A program made the position numbers and the translations under genes. The notes under the pieces were generated by a model. It was given only the letters and a program-made list of their open reading frames with translations, made no database searches and was not told the origin of the DNA. DNA of 64,000 nucleotides. Origin: Megalonaias nervosa (taxonomy: Eukaryota > Mollusca > Bivalvia > Unionida > Unionidae). Below, piece after piece: positions 47,103 through 57,936 of the stretch. The DNA lies in NCBI GenBank assembly GCA_016617855.1, contig JAECUM010059219.1:1-64000 (forward strand), written 5' to 3'. Each line of letters begins with the position of its first letter. Position 1 is the stretch's first letter.

Positions 47103-50100
47103 TTATCGGCCTTGGACGTTGTTCCTTTTTATATGCTGGCCAATATCGACGTGACCGTACGGTACAGTGAAGTGGTTGGGAATCCTAACTCGCCTTTGGT
47201 ACACGATTTGATAAACTTTTTCCAAGGGTCGACTGACGATTTGGTGTGTGGGTAATCGTACAATCTTGTGCGGTTCATCGGTCGTCACTTTAAAATTGCC
47301 ACCCTGTCCAGACTGCAAGGCTTCTTTCAAGACTCCAAAGTTCACCAGTCGACTGGTGCGATAATTGAGAGTCCATCCTTTCACTTTACACTCGGTGTTC
47401 ACTTCTCCTTGTGGGTCACGGTATTCGTAGTCGTAATGTTTGGAACCGCCACTTGCAAAACTTAGAATCTTGTCGACGGGATGCTCGTCCGTCCAGGCTC
47501 CTAAACGGTCTCCTTGGATGTTAGGGTGCTGCTAACCTAGATGATCGATGTATATGCAACTGTCCGTATCAAAATACAACACACGATCTCCTAACAGTTC
47601 TAAAGCTTCGTACAGTTTTAAGGGAGCATGGGCTGTTACGCAAGCCACAATGATGACATTTCCAAATTCGTCGGCTTCTACAAAGTCCAGTTCTTTTTTA
47701 GTAATTGAATAAGATCAAGTCCTCACGAAGGACGTCTACGTGTTTCATGTATTTAGTTTTGTTGTGAATCATCTAGAAGTAGCGGGAAGGTTCTGTCGAA
47801 TACTCCGTCTTGGGAAAACACGGTCGTTGTGCCATTTTTCCTCACAAGCAATTCAAGATCACTTTGGCAAATGATCACCTTTCTTCCTTTTTCTCGACGT
47901 GGTCTAAAGAGATGCCTTCCTGCTCCCAGTATTTCGTTTTGAATTTATTTTGGTCTTCGGGAGTTTGGCACCAGTAAGGATAGCCGCTGGCTTCTTGTTT
48001 CAGTTTCAAAAAGACATTCACGTAGTCTGCTAAAATGCCTTTTGATTCTCGTCGCCTTTGTGGTATTTTTCTGTCTTGGGAAAGTAGTAAATTTCGTACA
48101 CTTATAACAGTTGGTACACCAGGTCCAGAGCTTTAAACAATTCCACGCTGACCCACGTTCCCGTTAAGGCATGTTCTTCCTGAGTGTGCTGACAAGGTTG
48201 ATCTTGGTTGCACGTTTCGATACAAGTACGTCACAAGGGAGACATCAGTTTTCCTTGGCAAAGGTGAGGAAAAACGGGATGGTACAAGTGCGTGGGAGGC
48301 AAGACTTTGCACTTGATCAATCCTTCGTATTGTCGAATGTTTTCCACGTCGATCTGTTCTGTTAGCAATTGCAGGTGCCCTGTTGGAAAGTGACAATATT
48401 TGCACACGTACAGATACAGAGAACACACGTCCAAGTATTTGATTTCTTCCCCTTTCTCCTCGACCGCTTGGTACAGCAAACAGGTGGCATTCGTCCGTCC
48501 TCCGTACAAACTGTCCCGTGGGTTCAGTGGGTCCACCAGCTTGTAACTTTCTTCGATGCGCTTAAACTCGGGATCGGTTTTCAATCGGTGATCGCACTCA
48601 TGTTCCCACATTTCTGCCACTTGGTATCCTTGCTCTTCTAACTTCAATCGTCGCTGACAAGTAGCCTCGTACAAGTCTTCCATGGTCCGTTGTAAAAACT
48701 GGTTTTTAGTGTCACGTTGAGGGTAGCAGATGGGACATCCGTGAAATAAGCACCGTTAAATTCGTACACGATCTGAGGGTTTTTTAAGTCCCAGCCATCC
48801 ACCGAATACCTTACGATGGTCTTTTTGCCTCCTCTGTTGCGGGCATGTTGGATCCATTTGTCTTCCTTGTCGCACAAGGAATGTAGTCAGCGTAGAGCTT
48901 TGACCGAGTATTGACGTTTGACAAAATTGCTCGTTTTGGTGCTTATGACAGCTAGGGTATTTTCGGGCATGAATCGTTGGCGGTCCACTAAGGAACATGC
49001 TTTGTCAACGGTGAAGGCTTCTTTCAAAGGATCGATCCCTCCGTGCTCAATGAACAGTTCTCGAAATTTTCCACAGCAACGCCGTAAAATGTCCACGTCA
49101 GAACTACAATATTTTAACATTTCTTCCTGAAAGTCGAAGGGTTCCGAGCAATGAGTCTGGTACCAAGCGTAGAAAGCTTCTCGTTGTTCGGTACGCATGT
49201 TGTCGGGGTCGTAGTAGTGCGCCTCAGGCAAATGGGACAGAACGGCGTGTTGATTGGCTTCAGTATTGAAAAAGTGCGGAAAATAGCCTTTGGCTTTTTC
49301 TGTCATTCCAAACGTTTTAGGCATGCGACTGAAAGGTATGGCCAAGTACCTCATTGAATCGTTAAACTGTACTTGTCCCACTTGCATGGAAATGATTTTG
49401 GCTCCGTTCAAGTAACTTTAGAACGTTCGGTACTTTGTTCCATATAGTATCTCAAAAGAAACTGCCCATCGTATCCCGAGAAATTGCGAGCCATTACCGT
49501 GGTATAGCGATGGCAATCTCCGTAACGTTCGATGTCTTCTTGGTTCCACGTCTCGTCGATAGGGTCTAAGATCCATTAGGCGAAATCGGCCAGGGTGTTC
49601 GGTCCCCGAAAGATTTGTTCCCGTCCTCCAGGAATGTTGCTGAAGTGAGAGCAATGTCTAAAGATAGGCTCTTGGATGCACTTCTTGCACGCTCGGTGAG
49701 CCACACAGAAATTAGAAATGTGAATACCGGTCTCTTGCATACATTCGAAATCGAAAAAGATGAAATTGCCTTTCTTCTGGTCATCTTCCTCTTGATGTTT
49801 GGAACGATATTTCTGAATGTAGCATTCGTGTTCCAAGTCCACGTTTTGGCGACAAATGTGACATCGTTTCTTTCCTGGCCATACGTGAGTCTTGGTGCAA
49901 TTGCTACGTATGCCTTGTCCACAAGTAGGGCACAATCTCAGGAGTTGACATGCACTTTTCCGCTGTGAACCTTGCGTCTTCAAATGTTGTTGGTAACAGG
50001 TTGGACTGATAAAAGTGCGCTGACAAGCTGGGCAATGCACTCGTTCTTTTCCTTCGTTCAGACAGGGTTTAGAGGCCAAACATCCCTCACATTTCGATCC

Positions 50101-51068
50101 GCAATGCTTGTGTTGCTCTCGATTGTTATAGCCATAGTCACATTTCTCACAATAATATATGTATCCCAGGAATACAGTGGCACTGGTAATGGTATCAAAA
50201 TGTTCATCATGATGATAGACGTGCATGTACTTTCCGTCTTTAAAATCTCTGCCTCGAAATAAAAGAGGTCCACGCACTTCTTGAGGGCGCACTTTCAAGG
50301 TGTAGCGTGGAGCCAAGACGTCTTGCAACTTTTGCATTTCAGGAATGCCGCAGGGTGTGTCTTTGAATATCCCCGCTTGCTGTAACAGGAGTTCTGGTTC
50401 TCTTTGTTGTTTGGCTCGGTCCGATTGTTGAATAGTTTTCCAGGCTCTTGTCCATTCTGCCGTGTCGTTCTTGTCGGCATACGTTTGTCCCACCACGATG
50501 GCACGGGCTAAACACATCTTGTCTTGAGGGTTGTTAATTTGGACGAGGCTCTTTTTGGTGCCGCGAGGTTCGTCTACCAATAACACCTTTTTGCGTCCTG
50601 ACCCTTGGGGAAGAGACACGTGGGTCATTATCAGTGTAGCTTTTCCACCGTTGATGTGAAACGTGTCGTTGGATTGTTGCACGTATTGAATCGTGTCGAT
50701 GACTTTGGAAGGTGTCAATTCTGCTGGGCTGCGAAACTCGATCCAAACGGGTGACTTCAAACTGTCGTGTTGAATGGAAAGTCTCAAGCAATCATCTTCT
50801 TTGGCTTCACATTGCCTTTTAAGTGTGGTTAACAATGAATCCCACACATCGGTGATGAACCCCTCTGCTTTTCCAGCTTTACGTCGGACTTGAAATCTTT
50901 AAATTTCACCGTGAACGTGTAGGCAGTGGTTTTAAATTTTCTAGAGGAGCGTTTGGCCGTTTCTCGAATGTGGTAATACTTTTTGGGTGATGCTGGTGGC
51001 CTTTGGTTTGGAATAGACTCTCTCGGTCTGGTCGCAGACGTGGAAGGTGTATGTTCAGGTTCGCTCAT
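47103..51068 (-). pseudogene. element D left arm and spacer: Polinton DNA polymerase B, full-length but broken
   Basis: Start ATG 51066-51068 (MSEPEHTPST). TFTVKFKDF is near 50920. A frame change at about 50860 leads into a 423-residue frame with zinc-binding clusters (CEKCDYGYNN, CPACQRTF, CPTCGQG, CHICRQN) and the exonuclease box FIFFDFECMQ. An in-frame TAA follows at about 49574-49576. Next: FSGYDGQFLL, GYFPHFFNTEANQH and YCSSDVDILRR (exonuclease, 48887-49411). A TGA near 48890 leads to HARNRGGKK and then LDVCSLYLYVCKY (palm motif A, with Leu for Pro of YP). The motif B region LNCL near 47850 meets a TGA, and RVLYFDTDSCIYI-like motif C is in a shifted frame near 47560. The tail is 47103-47402. 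It is a protein-primed polymerase family, dead here. Confidence 0.85.
47127..47133 (-). promoter_or_regulatory. TATA box, first copy of a duplicated promoter cassette (left arm)
   Basis: TATAAAA in the setting GATATTGGCCAGCATATAAA. A related cassette recurs at 46861. This copy overlaps the very end of the polymerase frame. Confidence 0.5.
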
Positions 51069-51220
51069 GTCTTTGATTTGAGAGAACACTTCTTTTCGTG
51101 TGTGAGGCGATAAGTCACGTCGCTGCCTCTTACCTTCTTCTTCTCTCGCAACTGAAATCGTGCGATCGTTTCATCTCGATTGCTGATTCAGAAATGATTT
51201 AACCAAGTTCCTTCTCTCTG

Positions 51221-51228
51221 TTTATATA
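51221..51228 (-). promoter_or_regulatory. TATA box upstream of polymerase D
   Basis: GGTATATAAACAGAG on the minus strand, about 153 bp before the ATG at 51068. It is the only such box near the gene start. Confidence 0.45.
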
Positions 51229-51615
51229 CCCCTCTCTACCTCTTGTTGTGACAATGGCTTGGTATATTTCACAAGGGCAAGTGAAAGTCCAACAGTTAGG
51301 AAACCCTGGCTGACTTATGAGAACAACAATGCCTCATGCATTTTGATGACCCTTCGATTCAAACCCTACCGCGAAATAAAAGAGTTGCTAGAAAAAAAAG
51401 CCAGATAGTCGGTGTCATCAAGAGAACTAGAAACGGTACTGTGCCGTTGGGACACGTACTTACTCCCGAAAACCACGCTACTTGACTACGATGTCTCATT
51501 CTCTGTGTCACTTCTACTTTGTCGTTGACCACGATGTCTACCAACCCTGATTTAACACACGTTTTTCTTCATTTGATATTTACAAAAACAAATACTAAAC
51601 CCATTTTTAAAAGAA

Positions 51616-51785
51616 CTACTCTTCTTCGACATCAGCGACGATGTCTCCTCCTGCTCTTACAACTGTTGCTGCACCTATAATGGCGATCTTTCTTAAGACC
51701 AAAGTATGAGACAGAGCAAGTAAGTTGTGAAGTTGAGCGGAGGTGTCTAAACAACAACTGTCAAGCCCCTATGTTCCAGTTCTGT
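51616..51785 (-). CDS. possible short ORF or exon in the element D spacer
   Basis: The minus strand is open for about 56 codons, from just after a TAG to the stop at 51616-51618. It contains TSAQLHNLLALSHTLVLRK and IAIIGAATVVRAGGD with an acidic end VADVEEE. The balanced composition is protein-like but there is no ATG, so it would have to be an exon or a remnant. No family is recognised. Confidence 0.25.
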
Positions 51786-52449
51786 TTGTGGTAATAACTT
51801 GCGATGCTTCACATTTTCTAATGTGGAAATGTTTACAAGCCGTACAAAAGTTATGTGACTTTAGCTTTTGACACTTCCATAGATTCTTCACTTCACAAGT
51901 GTCACGAGAAAAATATGTATCCGATTTTTACCATTTTCCAAAACACGCACACACTTGCAACTTGACCTGAAAACCTATACTTCTTTATTTGTGGATATCC
52001 CTCAGACCAGTCCCAGCATATATAGCTGGTTAAGAACTGTAGTAATATCCCCTCATTGTTTCCAAAATATCAAAGCTTTTATGTGTATTTGTTCCTGTTC
52101 CACTATTTAATAGTGGTTAGGTATGTTCCCTAAAGACACGAACAATTTTGAAAAAAAAAATTATTTTTGAATTAAGGTTTCTCTCTGTTTATACATCTGT
52201 TTCAAGTTGTTGATGCATGGCAGATTACATCCAAATACCTTCTCAAAGTGATTTCTACACATGACATTGCATTTATTAAATTCGGTTTTGTTGGTTAGTC
52301 ATCATTATTCTTTACTTCTATTTTTTGATGTATTTCTTTTTTATAGAAGCTGTAAGATTGTTTATTGTTCTAACAGAATTTATGTTGTTTAATCTGTTGC
52401 TGCAAAAGAAATATCTACAGCAAAGTGCTTAAAGTTCAGTTTTATTTCA

Positions 52450-52531
52450 GGCTCTACAAAAGGTACCAAGTTTGTCTTGCAAGGGGATTGAAACTTTAAG
52501 TTACGCGGACGTGAAGGAAAAAGGTACCTTT
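52450..52531 (+). other. candidate host-type internal exon
   Basis: TTTTATTTCAG precedes an open segment of about 82 nt (KVPSLSCKGIETLSYADVKE) and it ends AAAAAG before GTACCT, so both splice signals are present. Neighbouring exons are not clear, although 52715-53011 is open on the same strand. A chance arrangement is possible. Confidence 0.3.
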
Positions 52532-52714
52532 GTTAGTACAGTTTGCTGTCTTTGTGCTCATTCTAATCATGCTTGCCTTATATTTTTGTGTATTATAGGT
52601 CATATTTCTTCTTAAGTAAATACATGCATCAATAGACAGACAGCTAGTGTTATCATTCTTGAAGTTCACTGTAATTTAGTTTGTTTACTTCGCACAAACC
52701 CCAAATTCACTAGT

Positions 52715-53011
52715 TTGAAAAAACTACCACTCAGTACTATACCATTTCTCTCTCTACCTATGCGAACCTGTGTATGTCAAAATGTCCAAGTGAGAAAATA
52801 TTTTCTTCATCAGTTTCAAAACGCAAACAATAATGGTACAGTTAATTATTTGATGTGGCAAGAAGATATGTTACGGTACACAATACAGGATTGTAAGTTC
52901 ACACTCCAGTCCGTCTGTACTGCAATGGTACAAATGCAAGAGTTTGGGCAAAACAATGCGTCAGTCGTTAGAAGTAATTTTATTGGCTACACCTATTTCC
53001 TATCACGTTAG
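52715..53011 (+). CDS. hypothetical plus-strand frame in the spacer
   Basis: 98 codons, beginning just after CACTAG and containing LMWQEDMLRYTIQDCKF and AMVQMQEFGQNN, ending TYFLSR. The first codon is TTG; the first ATG is 16 codons further in. It could be a terminal exon joined to 52450-52531, or chance. No family is recognised. Confidence 0.25.
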   Translation: MKKLPLSTIPFLSLPMRTCVCQNVQVRKYFLHQFQNANNNGTVNYLMWQEDMLRYTIQDCKFTLQSVCTAMVQMQEFGQNNASVVRSNFIGYTYFLSR

Positions 53012-53518
53012 CTTCGAATCTCCTTCAGTCGCGCTTCGCACAGTGACAAGATCAGACGTGTTATTCTGCCCCTGACCACTACACTACCTGCCTTGAATTT
53101 AGAACCAAACAAATGAGTCACTCATTGTAAGTGACTTCATTGGCTGACCGATATTTTACACCGCCTTAACTTCAAATCGGTTTCAGTTGTTATTCGCGTA
53201 GCGAGAAGATCAGACGTGTTTTTCTATACCTGTCAGTCAGTCACTTTACAAACAATAAAACTAATGCACAAACAATCGTACCATGGGTGACTCGTGTAAA
53301 TTTCAGTCTTATTGCAAAATACATCAACGCACATTTGGATGTACTATTCTGTGAGAAATTTACATCGACGTTTTTGACAATGGTTTTAGTAGGCTGTCTC
53401 CAATTCATTCTTCTGATATTTTGCAACAGTGGGTTTTTCCAATAGGAGCAATTATTTCAGTGACATGTGTGTTTTTAAAATTTCGTAAGGAAAATATGCC
53501 ATACAAATGTAAGAGTCC

Positions 53519-55785
53519 AATGGATCTTAGACCCTATCGACGAGACGTGGAACCAAGAAGACATCGAACGTTACGGAGATTGCCATCGCTATGCCACGGT
53601 AATGGCTCACAATTTCTCTGGATACGAAGCCAATCAACACGCCGTTCTCCCCCATTTGTCTGAGGCTCACTACTACGACCCCGACAACATGCGTACCGAA
53701 CAACGAGAAGTTTTCTACGCTTGGTACCAGACACACGCCTCAAACCTCTTCGACTTTCAGGAAGAAATGTTAAAGTATTGTCGTTCCGACGTGGACATTT
53801 TACGGCGTTGCTGTGGAGAATTTCGAGAACTTTTCATGGAGCACTGAGGGACAGAACCTTTGAAAGAAGCCCGCACCATTGCCAAAGTGTGTTCTTTAGT
53901 GTACCGCCAATGATTCGTGCCCGAAAACACCCTAGCTGTAATAAGCCTTAAAACGAGCAATTTTGTCAAACGTCAATACTCGGTCAAAGCTCTAAGCTGG
54001 CTACATTCCTTGTGCGACAAGGAAGACAAATCGATCCAACATGCCCGCAACGGAGGAGGCGAAAAGACCATTGGAAGGTATTCGGTGGATGGCTGGGACT
54101 TAGAAAACCCTCAGATCGAGTACGAGTTTAACGGGTGCTTATTTCACGGATGTCCCATCTGCTACCCTCAACGTAACACTAAAACCCAGTTTTTACATCG
54201 GACCATGGAAGACTTGTACGAGGCTACTTGTCAGCGACGATTGAAGTTAGAAGAGCAAGGATACTAAGTGGCAGAAATGTGGGAACATGAGTGCGATCAC
54301 CGATTGAAAGCCGATCCCGAGTTTAAGCGCATCATGGAAAGTTACAAGCTGATGAACCCACTGAACCCACGGGACAGTTTGTACGGAGGACGGACGAATG
54401 CCACCTGTTTGCTGTACCAAGCGGACGAGGAGAAAGGAGAAGAAATCAAATACTTGGACGTGTGTTCTCTGTATCCGTACGTGTGCAAATATTGTCACTT
54501 CCCAACAGGGCATCTGCAATTGCTGAAGGAACACATCGACGTGGACAAGATTCGACAATACGAAGGATTGATCAAGTGCAAAGTCTTGCCTCCCACGCAC
54601 TTGTACCATCCCGTTTTTCCTCACCTTTGCAAATGAAAACTGATGATTCCCCTGTGCCGTACTTGTATCGAAACGTGCAACCAAGATCAACCTTGTCAGC
54701 ACACTCAGGAAGAACGCGCCTTGACGGGAACGTGGGTTAGCGTGGAATTGTTTAAAGCTCTGGACCTGGAACACCAACAGTTAGAAGTTTATAAAATTTA
54801 CCACTTTCCCAAGACAGAAAAATACCACAAAGGCGACGAGACTCAAAAAGGCATTTTAGCAGACTAAGTGAATGCCTTTTTGAAACTGAAACAAGAAGTC
54901 AGCGGCTATCCTTCCTGGTGCCAAACTCCCGAAGACCAAAATAAATTCAAAACGAAATCCTGGGAGCAGGAAGGCATCTCTTTAGACCACGTCGAGAAAA
55001 AGGAAGAAAGGCGATCATTTGCCAAAGTGATGTTAAATTGCTTGTGAGGAAAAATGGCACAACGACCGTGTTTTCCCAAGACGGAGTATTCGACAGAACC
55101 TTCCCGCTACTTCCAGATGATTCACGACAAAACTAAATACATGAAACACGTAGACGTCCTTCATGAGGACTTGATCTTAGTCAATTGCGAAAAAGAACTG
55201 GACTTTGTAGAAGCCGACGAATTTGGAAATGTCATAATTGCGGCTTGTGTAACAGCCCATGCTCCCTTAAAACTGTACGAAGCTTTAGAACTGTTAGGAG
55301 ATCGTGTGTTGTATTTTGACACGGACAGTTGCATCTACATCGATCGTCTGGGTCAACAGCACCCTAACATCTAAGGAGACCGTTTAGGAGCCTGGACGGA
55401 CGAGCATCGCAACGATAAGATTCTAAGTTTTACAAGTGGCGGTCCCAAACATTACGGCTACGAGTACCGTGACCCACAAGAAGAAGTGCACACCGAGTGT
55501 AAAGTGAAAGGATGGACTCTCAATTATCGCACCAGTCGACTGGTGAACTTTGGTGTCTTGAAAGAAGCCTTGCAGTCTGGACAGGATGGAAATTTTAAAG
55601 TGACGACCGATGAACCGCACAAGATTGTACGATTACCCACACACCAAATCGTCAGTCGACCCTTGGAAAAAGTTTATCAAATCGTGTACCAAAAGGCGAG
55701 TGGGCTTCCCAACCACTTCACTGTACCGTACGGTCACGTCGATATTGGCCAGCATATAAAAAGGAACAACGTCCAAGGCCGATAA
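53519..55785 (+). pseudogene. element D right arm: C-terminal half of the polymerase B gene (inverted copy)
   Basis: It begins abruptly within the polymerase (ILDPIDETW region) at the arm boundary. A deletion joins FSGY directly to EANQHAVLPH near 53626. Then YCRSDVDILRR, GCLFHGCPICY, DVCSLYPYVCKY (palm motif A, about 54450-54490), LNCL followed by TGA in motif B (about 55047), VLYFDTDSCIYI (motif C, about 55310-55345), and the C-terminal region KVKGWTLNYRTSRLVNF. Other stops lie near 53845, 53912, 54265, 54634, 54867 and 55372. It has no N-terminal half and no promoter, so it could never have been a complete gene in this arrangement. Confidence 0.87.
55754..55760 (+). promoter_or_regulatory. 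TATA box of the small ORF (right arm)
   Basis: GCATATAAAAAGG in the same cassette as 47127-47133. The following start codon has changed to GTG in this arm. Confidence 0.5.
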
Positions 55786-55817
55786 TTCATTGTGACTACA
55801 AACACCAAGCGAGAAAG

Positions 55818-56000
55818 GTGAATACTTTCAAACAGCAAGTATCGAGCGTAAACTCAAGTCCAACGAGAAACTCGAGTGCGATGCTGCGCCTCACGATCAC
55901 CTCACCCATGCAGTACCACATCTTAGTTGTTTATTTACTAACGCCATGGCAAACTACGTGCAACCAGTGCGACTTCCAACTACAAGACTTTACCTTTTGA
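55818..56000 (+). pseudogene. element D right arm: small 60-codon ORF
   Basis: Open from GTG 55818 to the TGA at 55998-56000. It contains FKQQVSSVNSSPTRNSS, a hydrophobic YHILVVYLL and a CxxC pair (TTCNQC). The left-arm copy has ATG here but an internal stop. Presence in both arms at the same distance from a TATA box is the evidence that it is a gene. Function unknown. Confidence 0.4.
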
Positions 56001-56019
56001 ACATGCTGATATCGCCCAG

Positions 56020-56026
56020 TATAAAA
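56020..56026 (+). promoter_or_regulatory. TATA box of the N-domain gene (right arm)
   Basis: TATAAAA after GATATCGCCCAG, 54 bp before the ATG at 56080, the same spacing as in the left arm. Confidence 0.55.
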
Positions 56027-56079
56027 AAGAGACGACTACCAAGAACGACACTTCATTGCGAGGACAAACGCCGAGAACG

Positions 56080-56445
56080 ATGAGTCACTCTACACAGATG
56101 AAAAAAGAGAATTAACAAACATCATTCGCTTCTTTCACCACCATACCGTCACAGCAAAGTGCGTCCAAGAATGAAAAAGATTCATTAGACCTGAAGGAGT
56201 ATTTTAGCATCCAAATGACTCAGACGGCGACTTCGATACAATTTAGGACGACAACTTACACCTACACGGTGAAATTTAAAGACTTTGTGCCGGACGTTCC
56301 AGCCGAGGAAGCAGCAGGTTTCATTACGGACTTATACGACTCACTGTTACAGGAACGTAAACGTCAGTGTCAAATCAAAGATCAAGGTCGTTTGAGCCTA
56401 TCTATGTATCACGACAGTTTGAACTCCTGTATGTCTCGGGTTTAG
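56080..56445 (+). pseudogene. element D right arm: stand-alone polymerase N-domain gene
   Basis: ATG 56080 (MSHSTQMKKEN) meets a TAA after 11 codons. The same frame continues with FTTIPSQQSASKNEKD, TYTVKFKDFVPDVP and ends DSLNSCMSRV at 56445. In this arm the frame from ATG to stop is otherwise continuous, which supports the start chosen for both arms. It would give about 121 residues. Confidence 0.65.
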
Positions 56446-57189
56446 CACACCTGCAGAATTAACTTCTTCCAAACTATTCTTTTGTTTTAGCTTTCTATCA
56501 AAAATGGACATTAATTATAGTAATAAAAATGTCATTCTTTTATGAAATGTATTTACGTTGTATATGTTTTTTGAAGGCATGAACTTTAATTTTAAAAGTA
56601 GTTTACTAGAACCAATAACTAAATAACTTGTAAATAGGTTTGTTCCATGTCCATATTTGTATGTATTAAATGGACAGTGCTTAGACCATAGCACAGGCCA
56701 GAGAGCCCATGTATATAATTGAATAAATGTTTTGTACCCATACAATCGACTTTTCTTATTGCAGTCTCTATTCTGTCTCTGAGTCTTTCTTTGGAACATC
56801 TCTGTCCTCTTTTCTGTGTACTTGGATGTGTATTTGTTTGTTTCTATATGTCGATATTTGTCCCTATCAACCCTTTGTCCCTACAGGTACATTTCACCCT
56901 GTAAATAGTTTTGACCCTATAAACCCCATGATGCCACCCATGTTTAATTCCCATTGAACTCCAGGTGATATTCCCATGTTAAATTCCCACTGACGCCAAT
57001 TTTGATATACCCATTTTTAACATTAAGGACCCATTGACGCTAAAGTGGCCCAATCCCTTGTCGCTATGTTCTATTCCTCATTCACTCCAGGTTAAATTTC
57101 CCCATGTTAAATTCCCTGTCACACCAAAGTGACCCACGACCTTTTTGTCTTGGATTTCTATTGACGCTAAAGTGACCCCATATACTACT
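56446..57189. repeat. element D right terminal region
   Basis: The inverted counterpart of 45698-46440, with the same iterated words, ending ACCCCATATACTACT. Confidence 0.88.
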
Positions 57190-57897
57190 TAAATGACTAT
57201 ATCATAATATCTGTTCTTACTATTTCTATTTCGCAGTCATTGTAGATATCTCATTTAAATATACCGATTTAAGATCACTTGTTATTTGGGAAATTTGAAA
57301 TTGAAATAAAAAAGTTAACATGAAATAAATAAGTTTATTCAGGTAGATTTTCGAAATGTCATTTTTAATATGCAGGGTACATTTTCGTGCTTTTTTTTTC
57401 TTTTTTGTCATGTGAAAAAACTACCACCAGGAGTGATAACTGAGACACCAAAGAAAACGCAATTAATTGCATATGGTCAAAATGAGTAAACGCTGATACT
57501 CCTTCTCGTTATGATTTCTGGAAGTAATGCTCACCTAACCAACTGTTAATGAATTACACCCGAATATAAAATAGGGGAGGGGTGTAGGCTTGGAAGTGAG
57601 ACTTCCTCTAGAAAACTATTATAAAAACTAAGCATTGATTTAGATATATATTGGGCCTTAGTATCATTCTAGACCTAAATAAAGTCTACATTTATTTTCT
57701 TTTGAAACTTGAAATGTAATATTAGGAGGTAACTGTTAAAATTTCAAACAATATGGAACAAAGAAAGTTATCAGTCTCTCACAAAATACGTAGCTTTTTT
57801 CATGCAAAACATTTATTGAAATTAAATCCTAAGTTTTACGAGTTATGAGATTCATTCCACCAACAGTTTCATGTCATTTACGTTGGTGTTTTAAGAA

Positions 57898-57900
<3 letters not shown>

Positions 57901-57935
<35 letters not shown>
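57901..57935. repeat. (CA)n microsatellite
   Basis: A pure CA run of about 17 units. Confidence 0.97.

Positions 57936-57936
<1 letters not shown>

Larger units (their letters stand above)
51240..53518. other. element D spacer outside the polymerase gene
   Basis: About 2.3 kb with no Polinton gene. It contains a candidate plus-strand exon at 52450-52531, a 98-codon plus-strand frame at 52715-53011, and a degenerate direct repeat at about 52976-53085 and 53142-53235 (both with AAGATCAGACGTGTT). The sequence is unlike the GC-richer arms and may be captured host DNA. Confidence 0.5.
45698..57189. mobile_element. element D: palindromic Polinton-derived element
   Basis: The left arm 45698-49577 and right arm 53519-57189 are inverted copies of each other around a 3.9-kb spacer. 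Each arm holds an AG-starting terminal repeat, a copy of a small polymerase N-domain gene, a small ORF and the C-terminal half of a polymerase. The polymerase N-terminal half occurs once, in the spacer. TGACTATATCA flanks both ends (45688-45698 and 57194-57204). No integrase, capsid, protease or ATPase gene is present. Confidence 0.85.

Noticed and set aside
47268..50262. Plus-strand frames opposite polymerase D (left arm)
   Set aside because: They are antisense shadows. The minus strand carries the zinc, exonuclease and palm motifs, and the inverted arm confirms it.
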